Shown here: piece after piece, positions 6,774 to 14,119 of the stretch
Layout: every line of letters begins with the position of its first letter
Position numbering within the stretch: the stretch's first letter is position 1
From: Eggerthellaceae bacterium
Lineage (GTDB): Bacteria > Actinomycetota > Coriobacteriia > Coriobacteriales > Eggerthellaceae
Length of the DNA stretch: 18,021 nt
NCBI GenBank assembly: GCA_017459485.1
Contig: JAFUCW010000118.1
Location: 1 to 18,021, forward strand
Direction of reading: 5' to 3'
Position numbers and translations under genes: made by a program
The notes under the pieces: model-generated
What the model saw: only the letters and a program-made list of their open reading frames with translations
Database searches by the model: none
Told to the model about the DNA's origin: nothing

Positions 6774-7799
6774 GTGAAGCGGCTAACAACATACTTTTCG
6801 GTGCTCGCCACGTTGCTGGCAGTGCTTGCGTGTGCGTTGTTCGTGCTGCTTGCGAACGTGATAGAGGTCGAAGGATGGACGGGTGTCGCGATTGCGCTGT
6901 TGCTGACGACGACGATTGTGTTTTTGCTGGCGTTGGTGATAGGCCACTTCATCTCGGCACCGCTGCGCGACCTGCGCAAGATGATCGCGTCCTACCGCTC
7001 TGGTAACGACAGCGTTCCCTTTGTTCCCGACGGACGTTTGCACGAAGCGGACGTGCTTGTGGAGGACTTCAAGAACCTGCTTGACACGTCGAATGCCCAG
7101 TGCGCCGACCTGGTGCGCAGCGAAAAGCAGCAAATGCAGTTCGTCGGCGACGTCGCGCACGAACTGCGCACCCCCCTAACGGCCATTCGGGGGAATGCAG
7201 AGCTGCTTAAGGACCCCGACATGCCGCAGGAGATGCGTGAGAAGTTCTGCGACACCATCGTGAGCGAGTCCGAGCGGCTTACGCGCCTTACCAACGACCT
7301 GCTGTCCCTCCAGCACATCGAAAACGACGACGCGCTTCCTGAAATGCAGCGTTTGAACCTGAAAGACGTGGTCGATGCAGCGCTCGATGCGCTGGCGCCC
7401 GTGCTCGACGACGCGGGGGCCCAGGTGGAAGTGGTCGGCGAAGCTCCGGACGTGTTGGGCAACGCGGATCGCCTTCGGCAGGTGGTTTCGAATCTGGTGG
7501 ACAACGCGACGCACTTCATTGAGCCAGGAGGGCACATCCGCGTGGAACTCTACGGCATCTCCGGGAACTCGATCATCGCGGTGAAAGACGACGGTCCTGG
7601 ATTCGGCGACGTGGATCCCGCCATGCTCTTCGAACGCTTCTTCCGCACCGACTTTTCCCGCGCACGCAACACCGGCGGCAGCGGATTAGGGCTGGCAATC
7701 GTGAAGTCGATCGTGGAAGCACACGACGGCACTGTCGAAGCCTATAACCTTCCCGAAGGCGGCGCTTGCTTCATCGTGGCTATTCCTTCGGTGGTATAG
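6774..7799 (+). CDS. Membrane sensor histidine kinase
   Basis: A 341-residue histidine kinase starting at GTG, with AGAGGAAAG 5 bp upstream. Two transmembrane helices (about 7-29 and 36-60) are joined by a very short loop, so there is almost no extracytoplasmic sensor domain; the input is probably intramembrane or protein-mediated. A HAMP-like segment follows (62-115). Then HisKA with FVGDVAHELRTPL (phospho-acceptor H129) and HATPase_c with the N-box NLVDNATHF, G1 DDGPGFG, F-box FERFFR and G2 GGSGLGLAI. It is the likely partner of the regulator at 5632-6321. It lies 21 bp before tsaE, which may be read through from here. Confidence 0.92.
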   Translation: MKRLTTYFSVLATLLAVLACALFVLLANVIEVEGWTGVAIALLLTTTIVFLLALVIGHFISAPLRDLRKMIASYRSGNDSVPFVPDGRLHEADVLVEDFKNLLDTSNAQCADLVRSEKQQMQFVGDVAHELRTPLTAIRGNAELLKDPDMPQEMREKFCDTIVSESERLTRLTNDLLSLQHIENDDALPEMQRLNLKDVVDAALDALAPVLDDAGAQVEVVGEAPDVLGNADRLRQVVSNLVDNATHFIEPGGHIRVELYGISGNSIIAVKDDGPGFGDVDPAMLFERFFRTDFSRARNTGGSGLGLAIVKSIVEAHDGTVEAYNLPEGGACFIVAIPSVV

Positions 7800-7820
7800 G
7801 GCAGGTGGTCAGGTATTTCG

Positions 7821-8330
7821 ATGTACGCGTGCACTACAGCGACAGTGGAGGAAACGCAGCAGCTGGCGGCAACGCTGGTGTCTCTGCTGTGTGCGGGTGA
7901 CGTGGTCGTGCTCAACGGAGACCTGGGTGCGGGCAAGACGCATTTCGTGCAGGGGGCGGCACGTGCGCTGGGCGTCGAACAGCCGGTGACAAGCCCCACG
8001 TTCAACATCCTGCAGGTCTATCCTATCTTGCCACACGGCAAGGAGGCAGGTTGTGTGGCGCCCGGCGAATCTGCACCCAGCGCCATCAACCATTTCGACC
8101 TGTACCGGCTTGACGAACCAGGGGAGCTTGACGACATCGGCTATTGGGAAGTGCTCGAAAACGGAGGGGTGTCGTTTGTCGAATGGGGAGACAAGTTCCC
8201 CGACGAAATGCCCGACGACTACCTGGAACTTCAGTTCACGGCCGATACAGCGGGGGTGCGCACCATTGCTGCGCGTGCGCATGGCCTCCGCTCCAGCCAG
8301 CTGCTTGACGCATGGTATACTATGACCTGA
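7821..8330 (+). CDS. tsaE: TsaE, ATPase of the tRNA t6A-modification complex
   Basis: A 169-residue P-loop protein that energises the TsaB-TsaD complex making threonylcarbamoyladenosine at position 37 of ANN-decoding tRNAs. It shows the Walker A GDLGAGKT (33-40), the TSPTF switch (57-61), HFDLYRL (91-97) and FVEWGD (119-124). Between TSPTF and HFDLYRL lies an extra loop of roughly 18 residues (PILPHGKEAGCVAPGESAPS), which makes the protein slightly long for the family. A GGTGGTCAGG stretch precedes the ATG. The partner genes tsaB and tsaD follow, but only after an intervening toxin-antitoxin module. Confidence 0.93.
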   Translation: MYACTTATVEETQQLAATLVSLLCAGDVVVLNGDLGAGKTHFVQGAARALGVEQPVTSPTFNILQVYPILPHGKEAGCVAPGESAPSAINHFDLYRLDEPGELDDIGYWEVLENGGVSFVEWGDKFPDEMPDDYLELQFTADTAGVRTIAARAHGLRSSQLLDAWYTMT

Positions 8331-8350
8331 TTCGGTACCGAATTTGGTCA
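8323..8350. promoter_or_regulatory. Palindromic operator of the toxin-antitoxin module
   Basis: ATTCGGTACCGAAT (8330-8343) is a perfect 14-bp palindrome. It is flanked symmetrically by TGACC (8323-8327) and GGTCA (8346-8350), giving a 28-bp dyad with only the two inner flank pairs unmatched. It overlaps the tsaE stop codon and ends 12 bp before the antitoxin ATG. A -10-like TATACT at 8316-8321 lies just before it. This placement is what antitoxin autoregulation of type II modules requires. Confidence 0.65.
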
Positions 8351-8362
8351 AGAAGATACATC

Positions 8363-8686
8363 ATGCCTGCTTACGAGCAATCCGACAGCTACCCAATTAC
8401 GCCCATCTACTCTTTTTCGGCGCTCAAAACCAATCAGCGTGAAGTGAAGGAGCGCGGCAAAAAGGAAGTCGTCCACATTACCGAGCAGGGCAATGCCGCC
8501 TACATTTTCTGCTCGGAAGAAGTGCTCGAACACGAAAAGGCCCGTGCCGTTGCGCAAGCGCTCGAGGATGCAGAAATCGCAGAAGTAATACGTCAGGGAC
8601 GAAAAAGCATAGCTGAGGGTCGCTACATTGAAGGATTAGACGAAATAAAGAAGAGTCTGCACGAGCTGTGGGGCCGCGATGACTAG
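8363..8686 (+). CDS. Phd/YefM-like antitoxin
   Basis: A 107-residue small acidic protein. Residues about 13-52 match the Phd/YefM DNA-binding fold pattern: a short strand, SFSALKTNQREVKERG, then VVHITEQGNAAYIFCSEE. The C-terminal half is helical and charged, as expected for the toxin-neutralising tail. The start at 8363 is preferred to ATG 8312, because the latter lies inside tsaE and would place the operator in coding sequence. The ribosome site is weak (AAGAAG). Its stop overlaps the toxin ATG (ATGACTAG), the usual antitoxin-toxin coupling. It should repress its own promoter through the palindrome just upstream. Confidence 0.8.
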   Translation: MPAYEQSDSYPITPIYSFSALKTNQREVKERGKKEVVHITEQGNAAYIFCSEEVLEHEKARAVAQALEDAEIAEVIRQGRKSIAEGRYIEGLDEIKKSLHELWGRDD

Positions 8687-8945
8687 GATAAGATTTGCTA
8701 CTGACTGCAAGGCGTCGTTTGCACAGATTACCTTTAGGCGACTACAGAACAGGTTAGACGACCCGCTCGATTTAATGGTCGAAGTCCCGACTTTCGGGTC
8801 GAAGCTGGTGCGTGATTCGCTGAAAAAGGAGTTTGGCAGCAACTGCATGAAGGCAGACCTCGAACCGTTCTTGCTGATTTACGAGAACATGAAGAAAAAG
8901 AAGATGTGGTGCATGTCTATGGCATCGTCCACGCTCATGCAGTGA
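8679..8945 (+). CDS. RelE/ParE-like toxin, C-terminus out of frame
   Basis: The direct reading gives 88 residues. Its body resembles RelE/ParE toxins, including a late EPFLLIYEN strand where the family has the conserved (Y)RIxY/PFLIVYE segment. After MKKKK the frame gives an unrelated tail (MWCMSMASSTLMQ). The -1 frame from G8900 instead gives EDVVHVYGIVHAHAVK, ending at a TAG at 8948-8950. That is the expected RelE-type last strand (VyVyGIVH). So either one A was lost from the A-run at 8895-8899, or the ribosome slips there. Without the shift the toxin lacks its final strand and may be inactive. The ATG overlaps the antitoxin stop. Assignment to the superfamily is fairly sure; the exact family is not. 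Confidence 0.7.
   Translation: MTRIRFATDCKASFAQITFRRLQNRLDDPLDLMVEVPTFGSKLVRDSLKKEFGSNCMKADLEPFLLIYENMKKKKMWCMSMASSTLMQ
8894..8900 (+). other. Frameshift point / possible -1 slippery heptamer in the toxin gene
   Basis: G-AAA-AAG in the toxin's zero frame resembles the A-AAA-AAG slippery heptamer known from dnaX, with a first-base mismatch. A -1 slip here joins the toxin body to the conserved-looking tail. No Shine-Dalgarno-like stimulator or strong downstream hairpin is obvious, so an ordinary indel remains the simpler explanation. Confidence 0.5.
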
Positions 8946-8952
8946 AGTAGCA

Positions 8953-11475
8953 ATGCGTATGCATGTCCTAGCGTTTGACACGGCTAACGAGGTTATTTCG
9001 ATTGCGGTAGGGGTGCTGGATGCTCAGGTGCGCTCAGTGGAACTGGCTGCATACCGTCAGATTGCAGCTCATCGCGCATCCAACACGCAACTTCTGCCAC
9101 AGGTGGATGGTTTGCTTGCCGAACAGGGTGTTGCGCGCGAGCAGATCGCTTGCGTTGCCTGCGGGCGCGGGCCGGGGTCGTTCACCGGAGTGCGCATATG
9201 CCTGGCAACTGCCAAGGGCGTCGCGTCCGCTTTGGAAGTGCCGCTGGTTGGCGTGTCTACGCTCGATGCGTTGGCGTGGGAGCTGCAGGCGGCGGGCGCG
9301 CGCGGGCGCACCCTAGTGGTGGCGGACGCCATGCGCAAGGAAGTGTACCCGCAGGTATACGAGATCGGTGACGCAGGCATCGGGCGAACCGGTGCCGATA
9401 CGGTTGTTGCTGCGGAGGGCCTGGCGGACCCTGGGGGGTTTACGCTGGTTGCGGGGGATGCGATGGTGAAATACGCGGAACTGTTCGCGGATTTGGGACC
9501 GTTGGCTGCGCAAGAGCAATGGACGGTGCAGGGGCCGGGGCTGCTCATTGCACTGCAAGATGCGTGGCGCAAGGGAGAATGCGACCCATTCGATGCGCAA
9601 CGTCACGATCCGGCAGTGCTGTTGCCTGTCTATACGCGCCTTTCCGATGCGGAGGAAAACGAGCGCAGGAAGCTTGCAGATGCAACACCGCGCGACTTGC
9701 GAACAGGTGTGGGGGGTGAAGCGTTGTCGGCTTCCTCAGGCGGACCGATGGCGCCCGTGTTCTATCGTCCGTTCGCGGCAACAGACATCGACCAGGCGGT
9801 GGCACTCGAGGCGGCTTGCATGGGGACCGATGCGTGGTGTGCCGCACAATTAGCCGACGAGCTTCCGCGCAAGGACCGTTCCTGGTGGACGGCTCACGAC
9901 GACCAAGACGCACTGGTGGGCTACGCCGGCGGCCAGGTGATAGATGGCCGGCTTCAGTTGTTCAAGGTGGCTTGCGCCCCTGAACTGCGTCGCAGCGGCA
10001 TAGCGCGCGAGTTGATGGTACGATTGGCGGAAGATGCGCGCAGCCTAGGCGCGACCCAGATGACGCTTGAAGTGCGTGCTTCGAACGAAGGCGCGCAGGC
10101 ATTCTACCGTGCCCTTGGGCTGCACGAAGTCGGCATTCGTCCCTGCTATTATTCGGATGGCGAAGATGCCTGCATCATGTCCGGCCCGCTCCCTGCAGCA
10201 TCTGCCGACGTGGCGGGCATGCACCTTATTATCAACCAGGAAAAAGGAGAAGGGGACGGCGTTGTCCGAAGCGACCGTCTGAACACTGTTCCCGATCGTC
10301 GCGAAGCGACGCTTTCGCTGCATGAAGCAGCGATGCGCACGAGGGCAAGCGAAGTGGAGTTCGAGCAGCATGAACGGCGCGTCGCGGAGGGGGGCGCCGT
10401 CCCCGTCGCCGTCCCGCAGGTTGACCCAGAAAGACGGCCGGATACAGCAGCAGCTCATCCCGTCATCCTGGCAATCGAGTCGTCGTGCGACGAAACGGCA
10501 GCGGCAGTCATCGACGGCGCGAACGCCATCCGGGCCGACGCCATCGCCTCCCAAATTGACTTCCATGCGCGCTTCGGCGGCGTGGTCCCCGAAATTGCCA
10601 GCCGCAAGCACATTGAAGCCATCTGCGGAGTGTCGAGCGTATGCCTCGAGCAGGCAGGCAATCTGCGCTACAGGGACCTCGACGCCATCGCGTGCACGTA
10701 TGCCCCCGGCCTGGTGGGTGCGCTGGTGGTGGGCGTGGCCTTCGCCAAGGGGGTTGCCTGGGGCGCGGACATCCCCTACATCCAGGTCAACCACCTGGAA
10801 GGGCACCTCTACGCCAACAAGCTCACCACTCCCGACATCGCGCCGCCCATGGTCGTGTCGCTGGTCAGCGGCGGACATACCATGCTTGTACACGTGCGCG
10901 ACTGGGGCAGCTACGAAGTGCTGGGGTCCACCATCGACGACGCGGTAGGCGAAGCGTTCGACAAGGTGGCCAAGGCGTTGGGCCTAGGATACCCTGGCGG
11001 GCCCATCATTTCGCGCTATGCAGAAAAGGGCAGCCCGACGGCCATCGATTTCCCGCGCGCCATGCTCCACAGCCACGACTTGCGATTCAGCCTGTCGGGG
11101 CTGAAGACCGCCGTCATCACGCACATCAACAAGGAGCGCGAGGCAGGCAAGGAGCCGGATATTCCCAACATTGCCGCCAGCTTCCAGGCGGCCGTCATAG
11201 ACGTGCAGGTGGCGAAAGCAAAAGACGCGCTTGCGCAAACGGGCGCCAAGGAGTTCTGTCTAGGCGGCGGCGTGGCGGCAAACCCCGCGTTGCGTGCTGC
11301 CTACGTAGACCTTTGCGCTAAGCTGGGCGTGCGCCTGACCCTGCCCCCGGCCAGCGCCTGCACCGACAACGCCGCCATGATCGCCCTGGTCGCTGCCGAC
11401 CGTTATGCCCACGGCGCCTTCTCCCCCTTAAGCTCCGACGCGTTCGCCCACACCAACCTAGAAGAGGCGTACTAG
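8953..11475 (+). CDS. tsaD: TsaB-RimI-TsaD triple fusion (tRNA t6A synthesis and protein N-acetylation)
   Basis: An 840-residue fusion of three proteins usually encoded separately. Residues 1-245 are TsaB, with LAFDTANEVISIAVG and CGRGPGSFTGVR (70-81). Residues about 268-412 are a RimI-type GNAT acetyltransferase, with RPFAATDIDQ, the acetyl-CoA loop RRSGIARELM (346-355) and NEGAQAFYRALG. A charged linker (about 413-502) leads to TsaD (503-840) with ILAIESSCDET, H553 in SRKH, metal ligands H614 and H618 in NHLEGHLYAN, SGGHT (639-643) and D805 in TDNAAMIA. TsaB and TsaD form the catalytic t6A core that works with TsaE upstream; RimI acetylates ribosomal protein S18 N-termini. ATG 8953 is 2 bp after the restored toxin stop; ATG 8959 is an equally good start. 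No strong Shine-Dalgarno. Confidence 0.95.
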   Translation: MRMHVLAFDTANEVISIAVGVLDAQVRSVELAAYRQIAAHRASNTQLLPQVDGLLAEQGVAREQIACVACGRGPGSFTGVRICLATAKGVASALEVPLVGVSTLDALAWELQAAGARGRTLVVADAMRKEVYPQVYEIGDAGIGRTGADTVVAAEGLADPGGFTLVAGDAMVKYAELFADLGPLAAQEQWTVQGPGLLIALQDAWRKGECDPFDAQRHDPAVLLPVYTRLSDAEENERRKLADATPRDLRTGVGGEALSASSGGPMAPVFYRPFAATDIDQAVALEAACMGTDAWCAAQLADELPRKDRSWWTAHDDQDALVGYAGGQVIDGRLQLFKVACAPELRRSGIARELMVRLAEDARSLGATQMTLEVRASNEGAQAFYRALGLHEVGIRPCYYSDGEDACIMSGPLPAASADVAGMHLIINQEKGEGDGVVRSDRLNTVPDRREATLSLHEAAMRTRASEVEFEQHERRVAEGGAVPVAVPQVDPERRPDTAAAHPVILAIESSCDETAAAVIDGANAIRADAIASQIDFHARFGGVVPEIASRKHIEAICGVSSVCLEQAGNLRYRDLDAIACTYAPGLVGALVVGVAFAKGVAWGADIPYIQVNHLEGHLYANKLTTPDIAPPMVVSLVSGGHTMLVHVRDWGSYEVLGSTIDDAVGEAFDKVAKALGLGYPGGPIISRYAEKGSPTAIDFPRAMLHSHDLRFSLSGLKTAVITHINKEREAGKEPDIPNIAASFQAAVIDVQVAKAKDALAQTGAKEFCLGGGVAANPALRAAYVDLCAKLGVRLTLPPASACTDNAAMIALVAADRYAHGAFSPLSSDAFAHTNLEEAY

Positions 11476-12222
11476 ATGACCACTATTGACACAGCCACCG
11501 GCCTTGAAGCGCCCGCCGAGCTTTCAGAGCAGCGGGTGAAGTCCATCTTCACCGAAATTGCCGACCAGTACGAGAAGTTCAACCACTATTCCAGCTTCGG
11601 GCAGGATCGGCGCTGGCTGCGCACGCTTGCGCAGTCCGTGGACATTGGCCCCTGCAGCTGCGTGCTGGACGTGGCAGGTGGCACCGGAGAGGTAACGTTC
11701 GAACTGTGCAAGCGGCATGGCCCCGCGATTATCGTGCTGTCTGACTACACGCCGGCCATGCTGGAGGTGGCCAAACAGCGCATTGCGCGTGGCGATAACC
11801 GCGGCGTGTGCGTGAAGACCTGCGTGGTCGATGCCCAGGACATCCCCTTCGACGACGCCACCTTCGACGTCGTGACCATGGCCTATGGCATCCGCAACAT
11901 CCCCGACCGCATGCGCGCGCTGCGAGAGATGCACCGCGTGCTTGCACCCGGCGGCACCGTGGCCATCTTGGAATTCAGCACGCCCCCTTTTGCACCCGCG
12001 CGTGCGTTTTACAACGCCTACCTGCGCTGGGGCATCCCCGCATGGGGTGACCACTTCACGGGTAAACGGGATGATTTTGTCTACCTTGCAGATTCGATTC
12101 GCGCGTTCCCAGACCAACAGTGTTTTGCGGCCATGCTCCGTAATGCGGGCTTCCAAGATGTGAAGTTTAGGAATTTGGCCTTCGGAGCGGCTTGTATTCA
12201 CACGGCACGAGCATGCGAATGA
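11476..12222 (+). CDS. menG: Demethylmenaquinone methyltransferase (UbiE/MenG family)
   Basis: A 248-residue class I SAM-dependent methyltransferase performing the final methylation in menaquinone synthesis. It shows SAM motif I LDVAGGTGE (64-72), the acidic D90 after strand 2, VVDAQDIPF (117-125) and the UbiE signatures MAYGIRNIPDR (135-145) and LEFSTP. Length fits the family (about 230-250). The ATG directly abuts the TsaD stop, and AGAAGAGG at the end of tsaD serves as its ribosome site, so it is cotranscribed with the t6A fusion. A member acting on another quinone or on methylating menaquinone at a second position cannot be excluded. Confidence 0.9.
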   Translation: MTTIDTATGLEAPAELSEQRVKSIFTEIADQYEKFNHYSSFGQDRRWLRTLAQSVDIGPCSCVLDVAGGTGEVTFELCKRHGPAIIVLSDYTPAMLEVAKQRIARGDNRGVCVKTCVVDAQDIPFDDATFDVVTMAYGIRNIPDRMRALREMHRVLAPGGTVAILEFSTPPFAPARAFYNAYLRWGIPAWGDHFTGKRDDFVYLADSIRAFPDQQCFAAMLRNAGFQDVKFRNLAFGAACIHTARACE

Positions 12223-12279
12223 TAAAATATCCGCTTGCAATTCTTTTGCGAATGCTTCAGGAATGCTCGGAGGATATCT

Positions 12280-13632
12280 ATGCTGCTCTGTGCTGAACAT
12301 GTGTTGCCTATTACAGCTGAGCCCATCGATAAGGGCGCAGTGCTGGTAAAGGACAACAAAATTGCCGATATCGGCCCAGTTGCCAGCATGCTCATACGCT
12401 ACCCCAACGAGGAGGTACGCGATTTTGGGCAGGCAGCCATCCTGCCCGGATTCGTGAACGTCCATACCCATTTGGAATACACCGCTATGCGAGGGATCGT
12501 CCATGACGTTCCCTATGCAACGTGGCTGCTGCTGGTGAACAACGCCGCCACGAAAATGACTCCGCAGGACCTGGAGGCGTCTGCGCTCATGGGCGGTCTG
12601 GAAGGCATTGCGTCGGGCACGACATGCATGGCAGACATCACCCCAACCGGTTGGGCCCTTTCTGCCTTGCAGGATCTGGGACTGCGCGGGGTAATCTACC
12701 GTGAAGTGGGCGCCAAGGACCGCCAGCGCGTCAACTACGCCATGAACCTTGCCAAATCCGACATTGCGCGGTGGCAGGACTTGGTGGACGCAGATCGCAT
12801 TGCGGTCGGCATTGCCCCCGCGGCGCTTTATGCGTGCCACCCTTCTATCTTCCAAAGCATTGCCGAATACGCTGGCGACGAAGTTCCTGTAGCCATGCAC
12901 CTTGCGGGCAGCATGGAAGAGTACAAGTTCATTCGCAACGGCACGAGCGCTTTTTCCGTTGACGCCTTGGCCGACGCACGCGGATATGTCGAAATTCCGC
13001 CGTGGTTGCCTACGGGTGCTACGCCTGTTAACTACGCGCTCAACTGGGATGCGTTCGAGGTGGGCAACATGCTTGCCATCCATTGCGTCCATGTGAGCGA
13101 CGACGACATCACCAAGCTTTACGAGCACGATGTGGCAATCGGCGTGTGCCCGCGGTGCAACGCTCAGCTGGGTATGGGCAACCCGCCGCTTGAAGAGTAC
13201 TTGCGGCTTGGCATGCGGGTGGGCCTGGGAACGGATTCTCCCGCCGCAATCGATTCGACCGACATGTTCTTGGAGATGCATACGGGCATGCTCGTGCAGC
13301 GATCGCTCAACAGCAACTACTTCCTTACGGCTCAGACGATGCTCGAAATGGCGACTATCGGCGGTGCGCGTGCGCTGCGCATGGACGACCGCATCGGGTC
13401 GCTGGAAGTTGGCAAACTTGCGGACGTCATTGCCGTGGACATGTCTACGTCTCACCAAACGCCTACGACCGAGCCGTATTCGGCGCTGGTCAACACGGTG
13501 AATGCTTCTAACATTATGATGACCATGGTTGATGGAAAGATTCTTTACGAGAACGATAAATGGTGTGTAAACATGGACGTTGACCGTGTGAAAGCGCAGG
13601 TCATAGCGGCAAGGGAAAGAATGCGCGGATAA
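12280..13632 (+). CDS. Amidohydrolase-superfamily deaminase (MtaD/SsnA/MqnX-like)
   Basis: A 450-residue metal-dependent hydrolase of the cytosine-deaminase-like subgroup. Ligands in order: H62 and H64 in VNVHTHLE, H207 in AMHLAGSMEE with E213/E214 nearby, H268 in AIHCVH and D319 in LGTDSPAA. The flanking beta-sandwich is made by both ends, with IGSLEVGKLADVIAVD near the C-terminus. Relatives deaminate S-adenosylhomocysteine, methylthioadenosine, aminofutalosine or guanine. Being next to menG makes an aminofutalosine deaminase (MqnX) role attractive but unproven. Start 12280 is chosen because GGAGG lies 6 bp upstream; ATG 12235 would add 15 residues before the family's N-terminal strand. A TAAAAT hexamer (12223-12228) right after the menG stop may give it its own promoter. 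Confidence 0.85.
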   Translation: MLLCAEHVLPITAEPIDKGAVLVKDNKIADIGPVASMLIRYPNEEVRDFGQAAILPGFVNVHTHLEYTAMRGIVHDVPYATWLLLVNNAATKMTPQDLEASALMGGLEGIASGTTCMADITPTGWALSALQDLGLRGVIYREVGAKDRQRVNYAMNLAKSDIARWQDLVDADRIAVGIAPAALYACHPSIFQSIAEYAGDEVPVAMHLAGSMEEYKFIRNGTSAFSVDALADARGYVEIPPWLPTGATPVNYALNWDAFEVGNMLAIHCVHVSDDDITKLYEHDVAIGVCPRCNAQLGMGNPPLEEYLRLGMRVGLGTDSPAAIDSTDMFLEMHTGMLVQRSLNSNYFLTAQTMLEMATIGGARALRMDDRIGSLEVGKLADVIAVDMSTSHQTPTTEPYSALVNTVNASNIMMTMVDGKILYENDKWCVNMDVDRVKAQVIAARERMRG

Positions 13633-13666
13633 CGTGTGCATTAAACGTCAAGAAGGATAGGACACA

Positions 13667-14101
13667 ATGGCAAAGAAACAAAAAATGTCGGCAAAGCAGA
13701 AGCAGGCTCGCTTGGAGGCGGCTGCTGCCCGCGAAGAGGCGGCCAAGCAGGCCAAAGAGCGCAAGGAAACGCTCAAGCGCATTGGCATCGCGGTGGTGGC
13801 GTTGCTGCTTATCGCGGGCCTTATGGTGCCAACCATGGCAGTGTCGTTCTGCGGCAGTCAAAACATACAGAACCAACAGGCGGCTGCAAGTGCTGACTCA
13901 AGTGCTGCTGCAAGCGCCGATGCCAGTGCAAGCACAAGTGTCGACTCGAGTGCCGCTGCACAGCAAGCGTCCAACGAGTCCCCCGACGCAGACGAAGCGG
14001 CAACGCAGGCAGCGGACCAAGGCGCGTCCGAAAGCTCGGGTGACAGCGAAGCGTCTGCTTCAGAGACCCTCGATACGGCAGACGAGTCTTCTTCTCGCTA
14101 G
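13667..14101 (+). CDS. Small membrane protein with Ser/Ala/Asp-rich disordered tail
   Basis: I do not recognise this 144-residue protein. Residues 1-36 are a Lys/Ala/Glu-rich likely coiled coil, 38-60 a single transmembrane helix, and 64-143 a low-complexity Ala/Ser/Asp/Glu/Gln tail with no Lys or Arg until R144. The tail contains degenerate repeats such as ASADSSAAASADASAS. The basic N-terminus predicts N-in topology, with the acidic tail outside. AAGGATAGG precedes the ATG. It lies 18 bp before tatB on the same strand, so it is probably cotranscribed with the Tat genes; whether it has a role in export is unknown. Confidence 0.75.
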   Translation: MAKKQKMSAKQKQARLEAAAAREEAAKQAKERKETLKRIGIAVVALLLIAGLMVPTMAVSFCGSQNIQNQQAAASADSSAAASADASASTSVDSSAAAQQASNESPDADEAATQAADQGASESSGDSEASASETLDTADESSSR

Positions 14102-14119
14102 CGCAAAGGAGCTGTCCTT

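Noticed and set aside
8312..8362. An upstream start for the antitoxin
   Set aside because: It would overlap tsaE and put the palindromic operator into coding sequence; the antitoxin fold begins after the ATG at 8363.
11524..13641. A 705-codon open frame on the minus strand
   Set aside because: It lies antisense to menG and the amidohydrolase, both with clear motifs and ribosome sites. The translation is His/Arg/Val-rich with no recognisable fold, as expected of antisense frames in high-GC DNA.
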